From Paenibacillus sp. 481 (GTDB lineage Bacteria > Bacillota > Bacilli > Paenibacillales > Paenibacillaceae): a stretch of 64,000 bases of DNA. The position numbers and the translations under genes are program-made. Below, in pieces: positions 26,256-35,281 of this stretch. The stretch lies in assembly GCF_021223605.1 (NCBI RefSeq), contig NZ_CP075175.1, positions 62,001 through 126,000 of the forward strand, in the 5' to 3' direction. Position 1 is the first letter of the stretch. Each line of letters opens with the position of its first letter. The notes beneath the pieces are model-generated. The model saw only the letters and a program-made list of their open reading frames with translations. It did no database searches and had not been told where the DNA came from.

Positions 26256-27992
26256 ATGAGACAACAGACACTTTTACTAACCACTTTGCGCGAAGCACCA
26301 GCCGATGCAGAAGTAATCAGCCATCAATTGATGCTGCGGGCTGGCCTGATCCGTCAGCTGGCGGCTGGTATTTATACGTATTTGCCATTAGGTCGCCGCG
26401 TGCTGCACAAAGTGGAGCGCATTGTGCGCGAAGAAATGGACCGTGCAGGCGGACAAGAAATATTAATGCCAGCACTGCAACCAGCTGAGCTATGGAAAGC
26501 TTCTGGCCGCTATTCCGTGTACGGCCCTGAATTAATTCGTTTGCACGACCGGCACAATCGGGAATTTGCGCTAGGACCTACACATGAAGAAGTCATTACG
26601 ACTTTAGTTCGTAATGAAATAAACTCTTATCGGAAACTGCCAACCATACTATACCAAATTCAAACCAAATTTCGCGACGAACGACGTCCCCGCTCTGGGC
26701 TGTTAAGAGGCCGAGAATTTTTAATGAAGGATGCTTATTCATTTGATACCGATTGGGCAGGACTAGACCAATCGTATCAACGGATGTTTGATGCGTACCA
26801 ACGCATATTTACGCGCTGCGCCTTGAATTATCGTGCGGTCGAAGCTGATGCAGGCGCGATTGGCGGCGAGGCTGGAACGCACGAATTTATGGCCATAACC
26901 GAGATCGGCGAGGACACAGTTGCTGTATGTACATGCTGTACGTACGCAGCTAATTTAGAAAAGGCAGAGGCAGGGACTGACCCTGCTCTCACCCCATCCC
27001 AATCTGATGTAACGATAGCGAATGCAGAAAAGGTTCACATCTCTCAATTGGATCAGTTGAATCCGTTGAGTCAGTTGGGCAGTGCTAATCACATTCCGTC
27101 GCAGCAATCCCATCAATCACAACGATTGAAGATGGAATTTTACCTCGCAGACGGAAATGCTATAGCCGTAATCGTTCGTAGCGATCACGAAGTAAATGAA
27201 ATCAAAGTGAAACGTGCAACTGGGACTGAGCAACTTGAAATAGCAAATCATGAGGCTATTGAACAGATCATCGGTACCCCACTTCACTTCGTCGATCCGC
27301 TTGGATTGACCATACCCGTGTTAATCGATCAATCGATCGTACATGTAACAAATGGAATGTTGCGCGCCAACGAACAGGGCTCCTTTTTCCAAAATATCTG
27401 GCCGGAACGGGACCTGCCGCATGCGCAAACGGGCGACTTCCGCAATGTCGTTGCAGGTGATCGATGTCCACGCTGTGAGTCTGGGCAACTGCAATTTTTC
27501 CGTGGGATCGAAGTCGGACACGTCTTTAAGCTCGGTGCCAAATATAGTGAGCAGCTCGGTGCCACTTATTTAGATGCAGCAGGTGCTGAACAAGCGCTTA
27601 TCATGGGCTGTTACGGGATTGGCGTTTCTCGCATCCTAGCTGCGATTGTGGAACAAAACCATGATGCGCATGGGATCATTTGGCCAAAGTCCATTGCTCC
27701 GTTTCACGTTCACGTTGTACCCATATCCGTCAAAGACGAGCAGCAAATGAAACTTGCAGAACAACTGTACCATCGCTTGCAAGAGAAGCATATCGAGGTA
27801 CTGTTGGATGATCGCGATGAGCGTCCTGGGGTAAAATTTAAAGATTCCGATCTGATCGGAATTCCTATTCGAGTCGTCATTGGCAAACATGCCGCGCAAC
27901 ATGAAGTTGAACTCGTGATGCGCGCGACGAACGAGCGCGTCCTATTACATGTCGATGATGCCGTCGAATCTATTTTTCAACAACTGAGGTGA
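26256..27992 (+). CDS. proS: Prolyl-tRNA synthetase
   Basis: A 578-residue class II synthetase that charges tRNA-Pro. The N-terminal catalytic motifs are present (RAGLIRQLAAGIYTYLPLG; motif 2 RDERRPRSGLLRGREFLMKD), then a bacterial-type editing insertion, motif 3 (GCYGIGVSRILAA) and the anticodon-binding domain at the end (VLLDDRDERPGVKFKDSDLI). The insertion contains a Gln/Ser-rich linker around residues 260-290 (SQLDQLNPLSQLG). The ATG follows AGGGGG. The T-box upstream links its expression to tRNA-Pro charging. Confidence 0.95.
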   Translation: MRQQTLLLTTLREAPADAEVISHQLMLRAGLIRQLAAGIYTYLPLGRRVLHKVERIVREEMDRAGGQEILMPALQPAELWKASGRYSVYGPELIRLHDRHNREFALGPTHEEVITTLVRNEINSYRKLPTILYQIQTKFRDERRPRSGLLRGREFLMKDAYSFDTDWAGLDQSYQRMFDAYQRIFTRCALNYRAVEADAGAIGGEAGTHEFMAITEIGEDTVAVCTCCTYAANLEKAEAGTDPALTPSQSDVTIANAEKVHISQLDQLNPLSQLGSANHIPSQQSHQSQRLKMEFYLADGNAIAVIVRSDHEVNEIKVKRATGTEQLEIANHEAIEQIIGTPLHFVDPLGLTIPVLIDQSIVHVTNGMLRANEQGSFFQNIWPERDLPHAQTGDFRNVVAGDRCPRCESGQLQFFRGIEVGHVFKLGAKYSEQLGATYLDAAGAEQALIMGCYGIGVSRILAAIVEQNHDAHGIIWPKSIAPFHVHVVPISVKDEQQMKLAEQLYHRLQEKHIEVLLDDRDERPGVKFKDSDLIGIPIRVVIGKHAAQHEVELVMRATNERVLLHVDDAVESIFQQLR

Positions 27993-27997
27993 ACACA

Positions 27998-28780
27998 TTG
28001 AGAATTGCATGTTTCGATTCAGGGATCGGTGGCCTTACGGTATTGCATGAAGCGATGAAGCGATTGCCCCATGAGCATTTTTTGTATTACGCAGATACGT
28101 TGCATGTGCCTTACGGTACGAAATCCAAAGAAGATGTTATGCGTCATGTGAATGAGGCAGTAGCCGCTATCGTGCAAGAGGAAGTCAAAGCGCTAATTGT
28201 TGCTTGCAATACCGCTACGAGTATCGCGATCTCTCAATTAAGACAGACGTATTCGATTCCGATTATTGGCATGGAGCCAGCCGTAAAGCCCGCATTAGAT
28301 TTAAATCGGACCACTGGAAAAAGAGTACTCGTTCTTGCCACGCCATTAACGTTAAAGCAGTCTAAATTTAAGGATTTAATCGCTCGCTTGGATGACCAAA
28401 GTATCGTCGACTCACTACCTTTACCGGAATTAGTTCACTATTGTGAACAGTTAAACTTTGATCGATCATTCATGAGCAATTATTTTCATACCAAACTATC
28501 ATCCTATCCTCTTCAACATGTTGGCACTGTTGTACTTGGATGTACGCACTATCCTTTTTATACCAACATATTAAGAGAGATATTGCCGAGCCACATTGAT
28601 ATCGTCGATGGAAGTGCCGGAACTGTAAGCAGACTTGTACAAATATTGGAACATGAGGGTCCGGTTTCGTGTAGCTTACAAAAAGATGGGTATGACCGTG
28701 TTGATTTTAGGTGTTCAAGTCAAGATCAGGCATACATTCACAAGATGGAAACAGCGCTTCATATACTGCGCAACCAATAG
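27998..28780 (+). CDS. racE: Glutamate racemase
   Basis: A 260-residue Asp/Glu racemase making D-glutamate for peptidoglycan. The two catalytic cysteines are in VACNTATSIA and VLGCTHYPFY, and the N-terminal FDSGIGGLTVL is diagnostic. I chose the TTG at 27998 because GAGGTGA lies six bases upstream; a GTG at 27989 overlaps the proS stop and has no ribosome site. With five bases between the genes, it should be co-transcribed with proS under the T-box. Confidence 0.9.
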   Translation: MRIACFDSGIGGLTVLHEAMKRLPHEHFLYYADTLHVPYGTKSKEDVMRHVNEAVAAIVQEEVKALIVACNTATSIAISQLRQTYSIPIIGMEPAVKPALDLNRTTGKRVLVLATPLTLKQSKFKDLIARLDDQSIVDSLPLPELVHYCEQLNFDRSFMSNYFHTKLSSYPLQHVGTVVLGCTHYPFYTNILREILPSHIDIVDGSAGTVSRLVQILEHEGPVSCSLQKDGYDRVDFRCSSQDQAYIHKMETALHILRNQ

Positions 28781-28902
28781 ATCCTTTAGCAAACCAAGAC
28801 CAACAAGATTAAAACGGAGAATTGACGGAGCAGGTCAGAACAGCATTGATTACTTATTTTAAAGATATACCCTAGCCTCTATTTCATTTTTATAGCTAAA
28901 TA

Positions 28903-28957
28903 AAAAAGACAATCACCCAGGTCGTCATTCCGACTTGTTCAGGGTGATTGTCTTTTT
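28903..28957. terminator. Bidirectional terminator after racE
   Basis: AAAAAAGACAATCACCC pairs with GGGTGATTGTCTTTTT. It serves both the proS-racE operon and the opposing lysine operon that ends with the aldehyde dehydrogenase. Confidence 0.9.
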
Positions 28958-28994
28958 AGTATGCATCAGACAGCAAGGTTGATTATGAGCTGCC

Positions 28995-30419
28995 TTATTT
29001 TTTAAAACATACGAGCTTCATTTCGGTCATTTCCTCAATCGCATACTTAATACCTTCGCGTCCCATTCCGCTCTCTTTCACGCCTCCGTACGGCATATGG
29101 TCAACCCGAAACGTCGGGATATCGTTGATCATCACGCCACCGACTTCCAACTCTTCGGCCGCATGAAACGCCACAGAAAGTTGATTCGTATATAGACCCG
29201 CTTGCAGCCCATATTTGGAATCGTTGACGGCAGCAATGGCTTCATCTATAGATGATATAGGATTAATCATTACGATCGGGCCAAACACTTCCTGACAGCT
29301 GACCTTCGCTTGCGGATCAACGTTCAGCAACACGGTAGGGTACACAAGATTCCCTTCACGGCGTTTACCTAACGCGACTGTGGCACCAAGCTGCTCCGCT
29401 TCGTCGATCCAACTCATACACCGCTCCGCATCAGCAGCGCTGATAACCGCGGATACATCCGTATCGTTGTCCAGCGGATCACCTATTTTCAATTCCGCAG
29501 CACGCGCCACAAATTGTTCGACAAACGTCTCATACAACCGCTCATGCACAAACACGCGCTGCACCGAAATGCACACCTGCCCTGCATACGCAAAGGCGCC
29601 ACCTACCGCCCGCTGCACGATGGCGGGGATATGTTCCGCTTGATCCTGATCGATAATCAAGGCGGAGTTAGATCCTAGTTCCAGCGTGACCCGCTTTAAT
29701 CCAGCCTTGCTGCGAATCGCGATGCCGACCTCGGGGCTACCCGTAAATGTGACCACCTTTACGCGCTGATCCGTAACTAACCGATCCCCGATGACACTTC
29801 CGCTGCCCGTGACAATGTTTAAAGCACCAGCTGGCAGACCTGCCTCCGCAAACAATTCCCCTAACAGCAACGTACTTAGCGGCGTTTGCCAAGCCGGCTT
29901 TATGACAAGCGGATTCCCCGCTGCAATGGCCGGCCCAACCTTGTGGGCGACTAAGTTCATCGGGAAGTTAAAGGGTGTGATCGCCGCAACTACGCCAAGT
30001 GGCTGCCTCAGCGTGTAAGCAACACGCCCTTCTCCCCCTGGAGCGGCATCGAGTGGAATCATTTCCCCGTGAATACGCCTTGCTTCCTCTGCCGCAAACG
30101 TATACGTCATAATTGTTCGCTCGACTTCCGCTCGGGCCGCGCTGATCGGCTTCCCTGCCTCAAGCGCAATCGTGCGTGCGCACTCCTCTTTCCGTTCCCG
30201 CAGTAGCACAGCGACCTTATGCAAAATCGCAGCCCGCTCGTGCGCAGCCATTCGCGCCAGTTGCTTCCTTGCTTGTTCAGCGGCTGCAAGCGCCTGATTG
30301 ACATCCGCTTCATCCGCAACAGCAACCTCAGCGATTTGTTCCCCACTAAACGGAGAATAAAGTGGGCGGTACGTTTTTGCCTCTACCCAATTTCCATTTA
30401 TATATAGCCGCGTCTTCAT
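28995..30419 (-). CDS. NAD(P)-dependent aldehyde dehydrogenase (GabD-like)
   Basis: A 474-residue ALDH. The catalytic Cys is in YAGQVCISVQRVFV and the general-base Glu in RVTLELGSNSALII. The cofactor-binding FTGSPEVG and PFNFPMNLVAHKVGPA are visible. I chose ATG 30419, with AGGAGGGGGA upstream. It is the last gene after gabT, about 220 bp downstream. Next to a GABA aminotransferase, oxidation of succinic semialdehyde to succinate is the best guess, but ALDH substrates are hard to read from sequence. The gap 30420-30638 shows no clear promoter. Confidence 0.85.
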   Translation of the reverse strand: MKTRLYINGNWVEAKTYRPLYSPFSGEQIAEVAVADEADVNQALAAAEQARKQLARMAAHERAAILHKVAVLLRERKEECARTIALEAGKPISAARAEVERTIMTYTFAAEEARRIHGEMIPLDAAPGGEGRVAYTLRQPLGVVAAITPFNFPMNLVAHKVGPAIAAGNPLVIKPAWQTPLSTLLLGELFAEAGLPAGALNIVTGSGSVIGDRLVTDQRVKVVTFTGSPEVGIAIRSKAGLKRVTLELGSNSALIIDQDQAEHIPAIVQRAVGGAFAYAGQVCISVQRVFVHERLYETFVEQFVARAAELKIGDPLDNDTDVSAVISAADAERCMSWIDEAEQLGATVALGKRREGNLVYPTVLLNVDPQAKVSCQEVFGPIVMINPISSIDEAIAAVNDSKYGLQAGLYTNQLSVAFHAAEELEVGGVMINDIPTFRVDHMPYGGVKESGMGREGIKYAIEEMTEMKLVCFKK

Positions 30420-30638
30420 GCTCTCCCCCTCCTGCACCGTTTGACCAGTTCTAGCGGTACATCTGTATGTGTAGGCTTTGATCCAATGTGATACGATTTG
30501 TTATGATTCTATAAGATTTGAAAAGATTTGACGCACCTTGATACGTTTTACTACGATTAACTACCTAAACTATATACCACGATATACGACGATTAGGGAA
30601 TAGCCTATTTTTTTTATAAAAGGTGTTCCATATTACAT

Positions 30639-32003
30639 CTAGTGTGCGACAGCAGCCAGAATCGCGCCTTCTAGTACTTCCAGCCCTTCGTTCAATTGAT
30701 CATCTGTAATCACGAGCGGGCTAAGCAAGCGGATCACATTACCGTACAGTCCTGCCCCCATCACGATGACGCCTCGACTATGCGCCTCGCGCAAAATTCG
30801 CTGCGCTAGCTGCTTGTCAGGAGCTTTCGTTGCAGGATCTTGAACAAGCTCAATCGCACTCATCGCTCCAAGCGTTCGCACATCCCCAATTTGCGGCACA
30901 AGTTGCTGCAAACGCCTAAAGCGTTCATCGACCACCGCCCCGATATGAAGTGCCCGCTCAGCCAGCCGCTCGCTCTCGATAATTTCAATCACTTTGAGCG
31001 CCGCCACACAACCTAACGGGCTACCACCGAATGTCCCGCCGATTTCGCCAACATTGGCTGCATCCATAATTTCGGCCCGTCCTGTGACCGCGCTGATCGG
31101 CAGTCCTGCTGCAATCGATTTTGACATCGTAATCAAATCAGGGATAACCCCATAGTGCTCGATTGCAAAATGTTTGCCCGTTCGTCCAAAGCCCGTCTGG
31201 ACTTCATCGGCAATAAACAAAATACCGTACCGCTCACAAAGCGTTTTAATGCCTTGCACGAACCGTGCAGACGGCATCACGAAGCCACCTTCGCCCTGCA
31301 CAGGCTCCATAATGATGGCCGCAACATCTTCCCCGGGCACCTCTGTCAAAAATAATTGCTCGCACTGCGCCAAAATCGTATCATCAACCTCATCAGATGT
31401 CATATTAACAGGCGCACGGTAATAATACGGGTACGGCATTTTGTACGTGTCTGGAACAAAAGGCCCGAAACCATCTTTATACGGCTTGACCTTGCTTGTG
31501 AGCGACATCGCCATATACGTTCTGCCATGAAAGCCACGCTCGAAAGAAATGATCGCTCTGCGGCCTGTATATTTTCGGGCCAATTTAACCGCATTTTCAA
31601 CTGCTTCCGCACCGCTGTTCAGGAAGAACGTTTGCTTCTGATGGTTGCCAGGTGTCCATGCGTTCAGTTTTTCCGCCAGCGCGACGTAAGGTTCATACAT
31701 CATAACGTGGAAGCAAGGATGAATGTAACGTTCTAATTGGTCTTTAAGCGCCTCAACGACTATAGGATGGCAGTGCCCCACATTCAAGGTTCCGATCGCA
31801 CCTGCAAAATCAATAAAGGTGTTGCCGTCCACATCGGTCAGCAACGCCCCTTCTCCCTTAGCGGCGAATGTCGCGACCGTATTAAAAGGGCCCCGCGGCA
31901 CATGCTCGTTCCGCCGCTGCATAAGCTGCTCCGCCATCGGGCCTGGCAGCGCCGTCTTCAGGGATATATATTTAATCGTGTTATTTGTGTTATTTACACT
32001 CAT
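30639..32003 (-). CDS. gabT: 4-aminobutyrate aminotransferase (class III)
   Basis: A 454-residue PLP-dependent aminotransferase with the class III pattern: FFLNSGAEAVENAVKLAR, SFERGFHGRTYMAMSLT, the active-site lysine in ITMSKSIAAGLPISAV. The N-terminal GPFNTVATFAAKGEGALL is typical of GabT in Bacilli. It should move the amino group of GABA to 2-oxoglutarate to give succinic semialdehyde; 5-aminovalerate is an alternative substrate. The ATG at 32003 has GGAGGGA upstream and lies inside the end of yodQ, so the two are coupled. Confidence 0.9.
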   Translation of the reverse strand: MSVNNTNNTIKYISLKTALPGPMAEQLMQRRNEHVPRGPFNTVATFAAKGEGALLTDVDGNTFIDFAGAIGTLNVGHCHPIVVEALKDQLERYIHPCFHVMMYEPYVALAEKLNAWTPGNHQKQTFFLNSGAEAVENAVKLARKYTGRRAIISFERGFHGRTYMAMSLTSKVKPYKDGFGPFVPDTYKMPYPYYYRAPVNMTSDEVDDTILAQCEQLFLTEVPGEDVAAIIMEPVQGEGGFVMPSARFVQGIKTLCERYGILFIADEVQTGFGRTGKHFAIEHYGVIPDLITMSKSIAAGLPISAVTGRAEIMDAANVGEIGGTFGGSPLGCVAALKVIEIIESERLAERALHIGAVVDERFRRLQQLVPQIGDVRTLGAMSAIELVQDPATKAPDKQLAQRILREAHSRGVIVMGAGLYGNVIRLLSPLVITDDQLNEGLEVLEGAILAAVAH

Positions 32004-33408
32004 TCGTAAATCCCTCCACTCCACACCATTGAACTAACGTTAAAGCAATGATCTCAGCAGCTTCAAACATCCGCTCCAGTTCCATATACTCGTTCGGATA
32101 ATGGGCCACTTTCGTTTCCCCAGGTCCGAACACGATACATGGCGTTTCGGCAAGCACGGTCAACAAGCCGCCGTCCGTTCCCCACGGCGACGCTTCAATG
32201 ACCGGCTCTTCATGCCGGACATTTCGATATTGCTGGGCAAGAATGGACAGCAATTCATGGTCAGCATCAACGCTGCCAGGCACCCACCTGGCACCGAACC
32301 ACTCTAGGATTGGGGGATTGTCGCGGAACCATACATGCTGTTCAGCTAATCGCGCTAACCAATCCGCCATTTCTTGCTTGGCCTGCTCCAGCGACTCGTC
32401 TGGAGCAACGCCCATTCGGCCTTCAAGCTGGACCGTATCAGGCACAGATGAAGGCCAATTACCACCTGTGATAGTTCCGATATTAATCGGTATCGGAATC
32501 GGATTACTTGCGTATAATGGGTCCGTTATTCGTGCATTGCGGACCTGTTCCAACGTTTGAAGATGCGTGATGACAGGCATCGCAAGTTCAATCGCACTCA
32601 CACCCTCATAGCGGGTGCCTCCGTGTGCAGAGCGCCCTTTAATGTGCAAGCGAAACCACATCGACCCTTGCTGCTTCGGGAAAATCTTCATATTCGTCGG
32701 CTCAGGAATGAGCGCAGCGTCTGCTTTATACGACCGCAAAATAGCGGCCAACGTACCCGCTCCCCCGCTCTCTTCCTCCACCACGCTCTGTACGATAACA
32801 TCCCCTTGCAGCTTTACGCCTAGCTCCTGCAACGCCTGCACAGCTAATAACAGCGATACAGACCCGCCCTTCATATCTGTTGCGCCTCTGCCGAACAGCT
32901 TCCCATCCTTAATTACGCCACCGAACGGATCATCGTCCCACAGCTCCCTGTTCCCTTCAGGCACGACATCCACATGCCCATTTAAAATGATAGAACGCCC
33001 GCCGCCCGTCCCCCTACATACTCCAACCACATTAGGGCTGCCTTTAAAATCGTCTCGCGGCGAGTAAAAATAAGGATGCATCTTTAGCCGTTTTCCATCT
33101 TCTCCGTCTTCTCCATCCAATTCCCACATATCTACTTCCAATCCGATGTTACGCATCTTATCGGCCATGAATAGCTGTGCGTTGCGCTCGTTCCCTTGCA
33201 GCGTCGGCATGTTGACAAGTTGTTGCAGCAATGCCGTACCTGCATCGCGATTTGCTTGCAACCAAGCGTGGATGTCAGATTGAAGCTTAGAGATAAGTAC
33301 TGCGCTCGTTATTTCCGCTGTGTGCTCTGCCGAATGTTCTGCATCTGAACACTCTGTTGCCTCTCCTGCTGCAACTCTCGTTTTCACTCCCTGAAATTTC
33401 TCAGTCAT
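31990..33408 (-). CDS. yodQ: M20-family deacylase YodQ
   Basis: A 472-residue M20 metallopeptidase/deacylase related to ArgE and DapE. Metal ligands are in NGHVDVVPEG, GRGATDMKGG, VEEESGGAG and the late His in KVAHYPNEYM. In the Bacillus kam/yod locus this protein accompanies lysine 2,3-aminomutase, and removal of the N-acetyl group from an intermediate is the likely role. The first 60 residues are longer than usual and contain acidic short repeats (AEHSAEHTAE; also GEDGEDG near residue 105). AGGAGG lies ten bases before the ATG. It sits between yodR and gabT. Confidence 0.87.
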   Translation of the reverse strand: MTEKFQGVKTRVAAGEATECSDAEHSAEHTAEITSAVLISKLQSDIHAWLQANRDAGTALLQQLVNMPTLQGNERNAQLFMADKMRNIGLEVDMWELDGEDGEDGKRLKMHPYFYSPRDDFKGSPNVVGVCRGTGGGRSIILNGHVDVVPEGNRELWDDDPFGGVIKDGKLFGRGATDMKGGSVSLLLAVQALQELGVKLQGDVIVQSVVEEESGGAGTLAAILRSYKADAALIPEPTNMKIFPKQQGSMWFRLHIKGRSAHGGTRYEGVSAIELAMPVITHLQTLEQVRNARITDPLYASNPIPIPINIGTITGGNWPSSVPDTVQLEGRMGVAPDESLEQAKQEMADWLARLAEQHVWFRDNPPILEWFGARWVPGSVDADHELLSILAQQYRNVRHEEPVIEASPWGTDGGLLTVLAETPCIVFGPGETKVAHYPNEYMELERMFEAAEIIALTLVQWCGVEGFTNECK

Positions 33409-33424
33409 TTTGGCTACACCTCCT

Positions 33425-34333
33425 TTACGGTATTACAGTCACATGGTCTGCAACAATCAATTCCGCGTCTGTAAGCCGGATGATATCCTCAATCGTGTAA
33501 GGTGCCATCCGCTCTGTTAGCACTAGGCCTTCCGCACATACTTCAATGACAGCCATATCGGTAATAATGACATGGACACATGTCGCTGCTGTGAGCGGCA
33601 ATGCGCATTGCCGTTTAATTTTGGGCTCGCCCTGATGAGTAACATGATTCATGACGGCCACGACTTTTTTGGCCTTTTGTGCCAACTCCATCGCACCGCC
33701 AATTCCCGAGACACGGTGACCGGGGACGATCCAGTTGGCCAAATCGCCCTTTGCGCTCACTTCAAGTGCGCCAAGAATCGTCATATCAAGTCGCCCACGG
33801 CGAATCATCGCAAACGCAACCGCGCTATCGCAATAAGACATCCCCTTGACAGCGGTTACAGGAAATCCACCTGCATTGCATAAGAATGGATCTTCTCTCC
33901 CTCTTTCCGGTGCCGGCCCCATTCCCAAAATGCCGTTCTCCGCATGAAATACGACCTGCATATGAGCTGGGATATAATCGGCCACCAGCGTCGGGATACC
34001 GATGCCCAGATTGACGATCATTCCGCTCGTCATTTCTTGTGCAGCACGCTTCGCAATCCGAATGCGGGCCTGCTCCCCGCTTGTTGGCCCAACTGACCGC
34101 TGCTTAGCGTTAACGAGTAGAGCGTCTTGATGTCTTATTTTATCCGCTTCGTCAGCTTCGTTAGCTTCATATCCTTCATTGACTACATTCACTGCATTCA
34201 CTACATTCACTGCATTCACTTCATTCGCTTTATTCGCTTCTTTCACTTCATTCACTTCGTTCGCTCCATCCACTTCATTCGGCTCCGTCACTACGTCGTT
34301 TTCGTTGGTACCGTATCCTTTTCCCACGCCCAT
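33425..34333 (-). CDS. yodR: CoA-transferase beta subunit YodR with repeat-rich N-terminus
   Basis: Family I CoA transferase subunit B, which moves CoA from a donor such as acetyl- or succinyl-CoA onto a beta-keto acid. The conserved glutamate motif is VVFHAENGILGMGP, with IVNLGIGIPTLVADYI ahead of it. The conserved domain starts only about residue 90. Before it lies an unusual low-complexity part built from EV/EAN/NAVNVVN repeats. The ATG at 34333 (or a GTG two codons earlier) follows GGGGGGTGA, so the extension looks translated. It overlaps the end of yodS. Confidence 0.9.
   Translation of the reverse strand: MGVGKGYGTNENDVVTEPNEVDGANEVNEVKEANKANEVNAVNVVNAVNVVNEGYEANEADEADKIRHQDALLVNAKQRSVGPTSGEQARIRIAKRAAQEMTSGMIVNLGIGIPTLVADYIPAHMQVVFHAENGILGMGPAPERGREDPFLCNAGGFPVTAVKGMSYCDSAVAFAMIRRGRLDMTILGALEVSAKGDLANWIVPGHRVSGIGGAMELAQKAKKVVAVMNHVTHQGEPKIKRQCALPLTAATCVHVIITDMAVIEVCAEGLVLTERMAPYTIEDIIRLTDAELIVADHVTVIP
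34128..34290. repeat. Degenerate short repeat inside yodR
   Basis: Plus-strand units such as ATTCACTGC, ATTCACTAC and TTCGTTCGC repeat with 3-, 6- and 9-bp periods, coding on the other strand for VN/AN/EA-type peptide. The reading frame stays open throughout. Confidence 0.8.
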
Positions 34334-35001
34334 TTCCACGTCACCCCCCGACTCGGTATGACCATATCAACAAATACCCCCGGAGTTACAACGCTCTCCG
34401 GATCAAGTTCCCCGAGCGGAACAATTTCATCCGCTTCTACAATTGTGAAGTTCGCCGCCATCGCAACGAGCGGATTAAAGTTGCGCCCCGTCTTATCGTA
34501 GACGGCATTGCCGAACGGATCGGCTTGCTTCGCGTGCACAATTGCAACCTCTGCCGTTAGCGCCGGCTCGACCAAATACGTCTTATCGTCCACGGTTATC
34601 ATTTGCTTCCCCTGCTCCAACAACGTGCCTACACCTACATCCACTAACACACCACCAAGGCCGACTCCCCCAGCACGAATTTTTTCGGCAAGCGTCCCTT
34701 GTGGGTAGAACTCAACTTCCATTTCCCCCGCGTTCATCTTCTGCCCTGCTACGGGGTTGGAACCGATATGGGACACGATAACCTTTTTAACTCTGCCCGC
34801 CGTGACCAATCTCCCAATCCCGATTTGCGGAAATCCAGTGTCATTTCCAATTAACGTGAGTGCGGTGACTTTCTTTTGCATGATTCCTTCTACTAGAGTG
34901 GGTGGAGTTCCGATTCCTCCAAATCCACCAAACATAAGCACACAGCCGTCGTTAATATACTTCAGCGCCGCTTCAAGCGTACTGACTTTGCCGTCTCCCA
35001 T
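34291..35001 (-). CDS. yodS: CoA-transferase alpha subunit YodS
   Basis: Family I CoA transferase subunit A, 236 residues. The CoA-binding glycine-rich segment MFGGFGGIGTPPTLVEGI and the family pattern ADPFGNAVYDKTGRNFNP are present. It pairs with YodR to activate the keto acid formed from N-acetyl-beta-lysine; in lysine fermentation the related product is cleaved to acetyl units and a C4 amine. The C-terminus overlaps the yodR start. About 290 bp separate it from yodT, an unusually large gap for this operon. Confidence 0.92.
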   Translation of the reverse strand: MGDGKVSTLEAALKYINDGCVLMFGGFGGIGTPPTLVEGIMQKKVTALTLIGNDTGFPQIGIGRLVTAGRVKKVIVSHIGSNPVAGQKMNAGEMEVEFYPQGTLAEKIRAGGVGLGGVLVDVGVGTLLEQGKQMITVDDKTYLVEPALTAEVAIVHAKQADPFGNAVYDKTGRNFNPLVAMAANFTIVEADEIVPLGELDPESVVTPGVFVDMVIPSRGVTWKWAWEKDTVPTKTT

Positions 35002-35155
35002 TTCCCTCCATCACACTCCTCTGCTCCCGTTTGTCTCTTACGACGTCTGATCGTCTGAAGTTCTAGCTGCTAATCAAGCCGTTAAGCATCCAACAAAGGG
35101 TCCCGCTTAGTGCTTCGTGCCACCATGATTTCACACGCATATCGCTGTCCATTTA

Positions 35156-35281
35156 GCCAAACGTTCGATGCACCTGAGACTCGGACTCGGACTCGGACTC
35201 GGACTCGGATTCGGGCTCAGGCTCGAGCTCAGACCCCGATCCGGTTCCAGATTCAGAATCAGACGTGAACTCTACACCTTT
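35156..35281 (-). other. In-frame acidic SE-repeat tail after the yodT stop
   Basis: After the TGA of yodT (35282-35284) the same frame stays open for 42 codons to a TAA at 35153. It reads KGVEFTSDSESGTG, then a run of Glu-Ser pairs, ending QVHRTFG. The Ser-Glu run comes from TCGGAC hexamers at 35181-35210. It may be a former C-terminal tail cut off by a stop, a readthrough extension, or a repeat that grew in the gap. The remaining 35002-35152 shows nothing else. Confidence 0.6.

Noticed and set aside
34127..34501. Plus-strand Phe/Ile-rich ORF opposite yodR
   Set aside because: It is the antisense reading of the yodR repeat; the minus-strand gene is clearly the real one.
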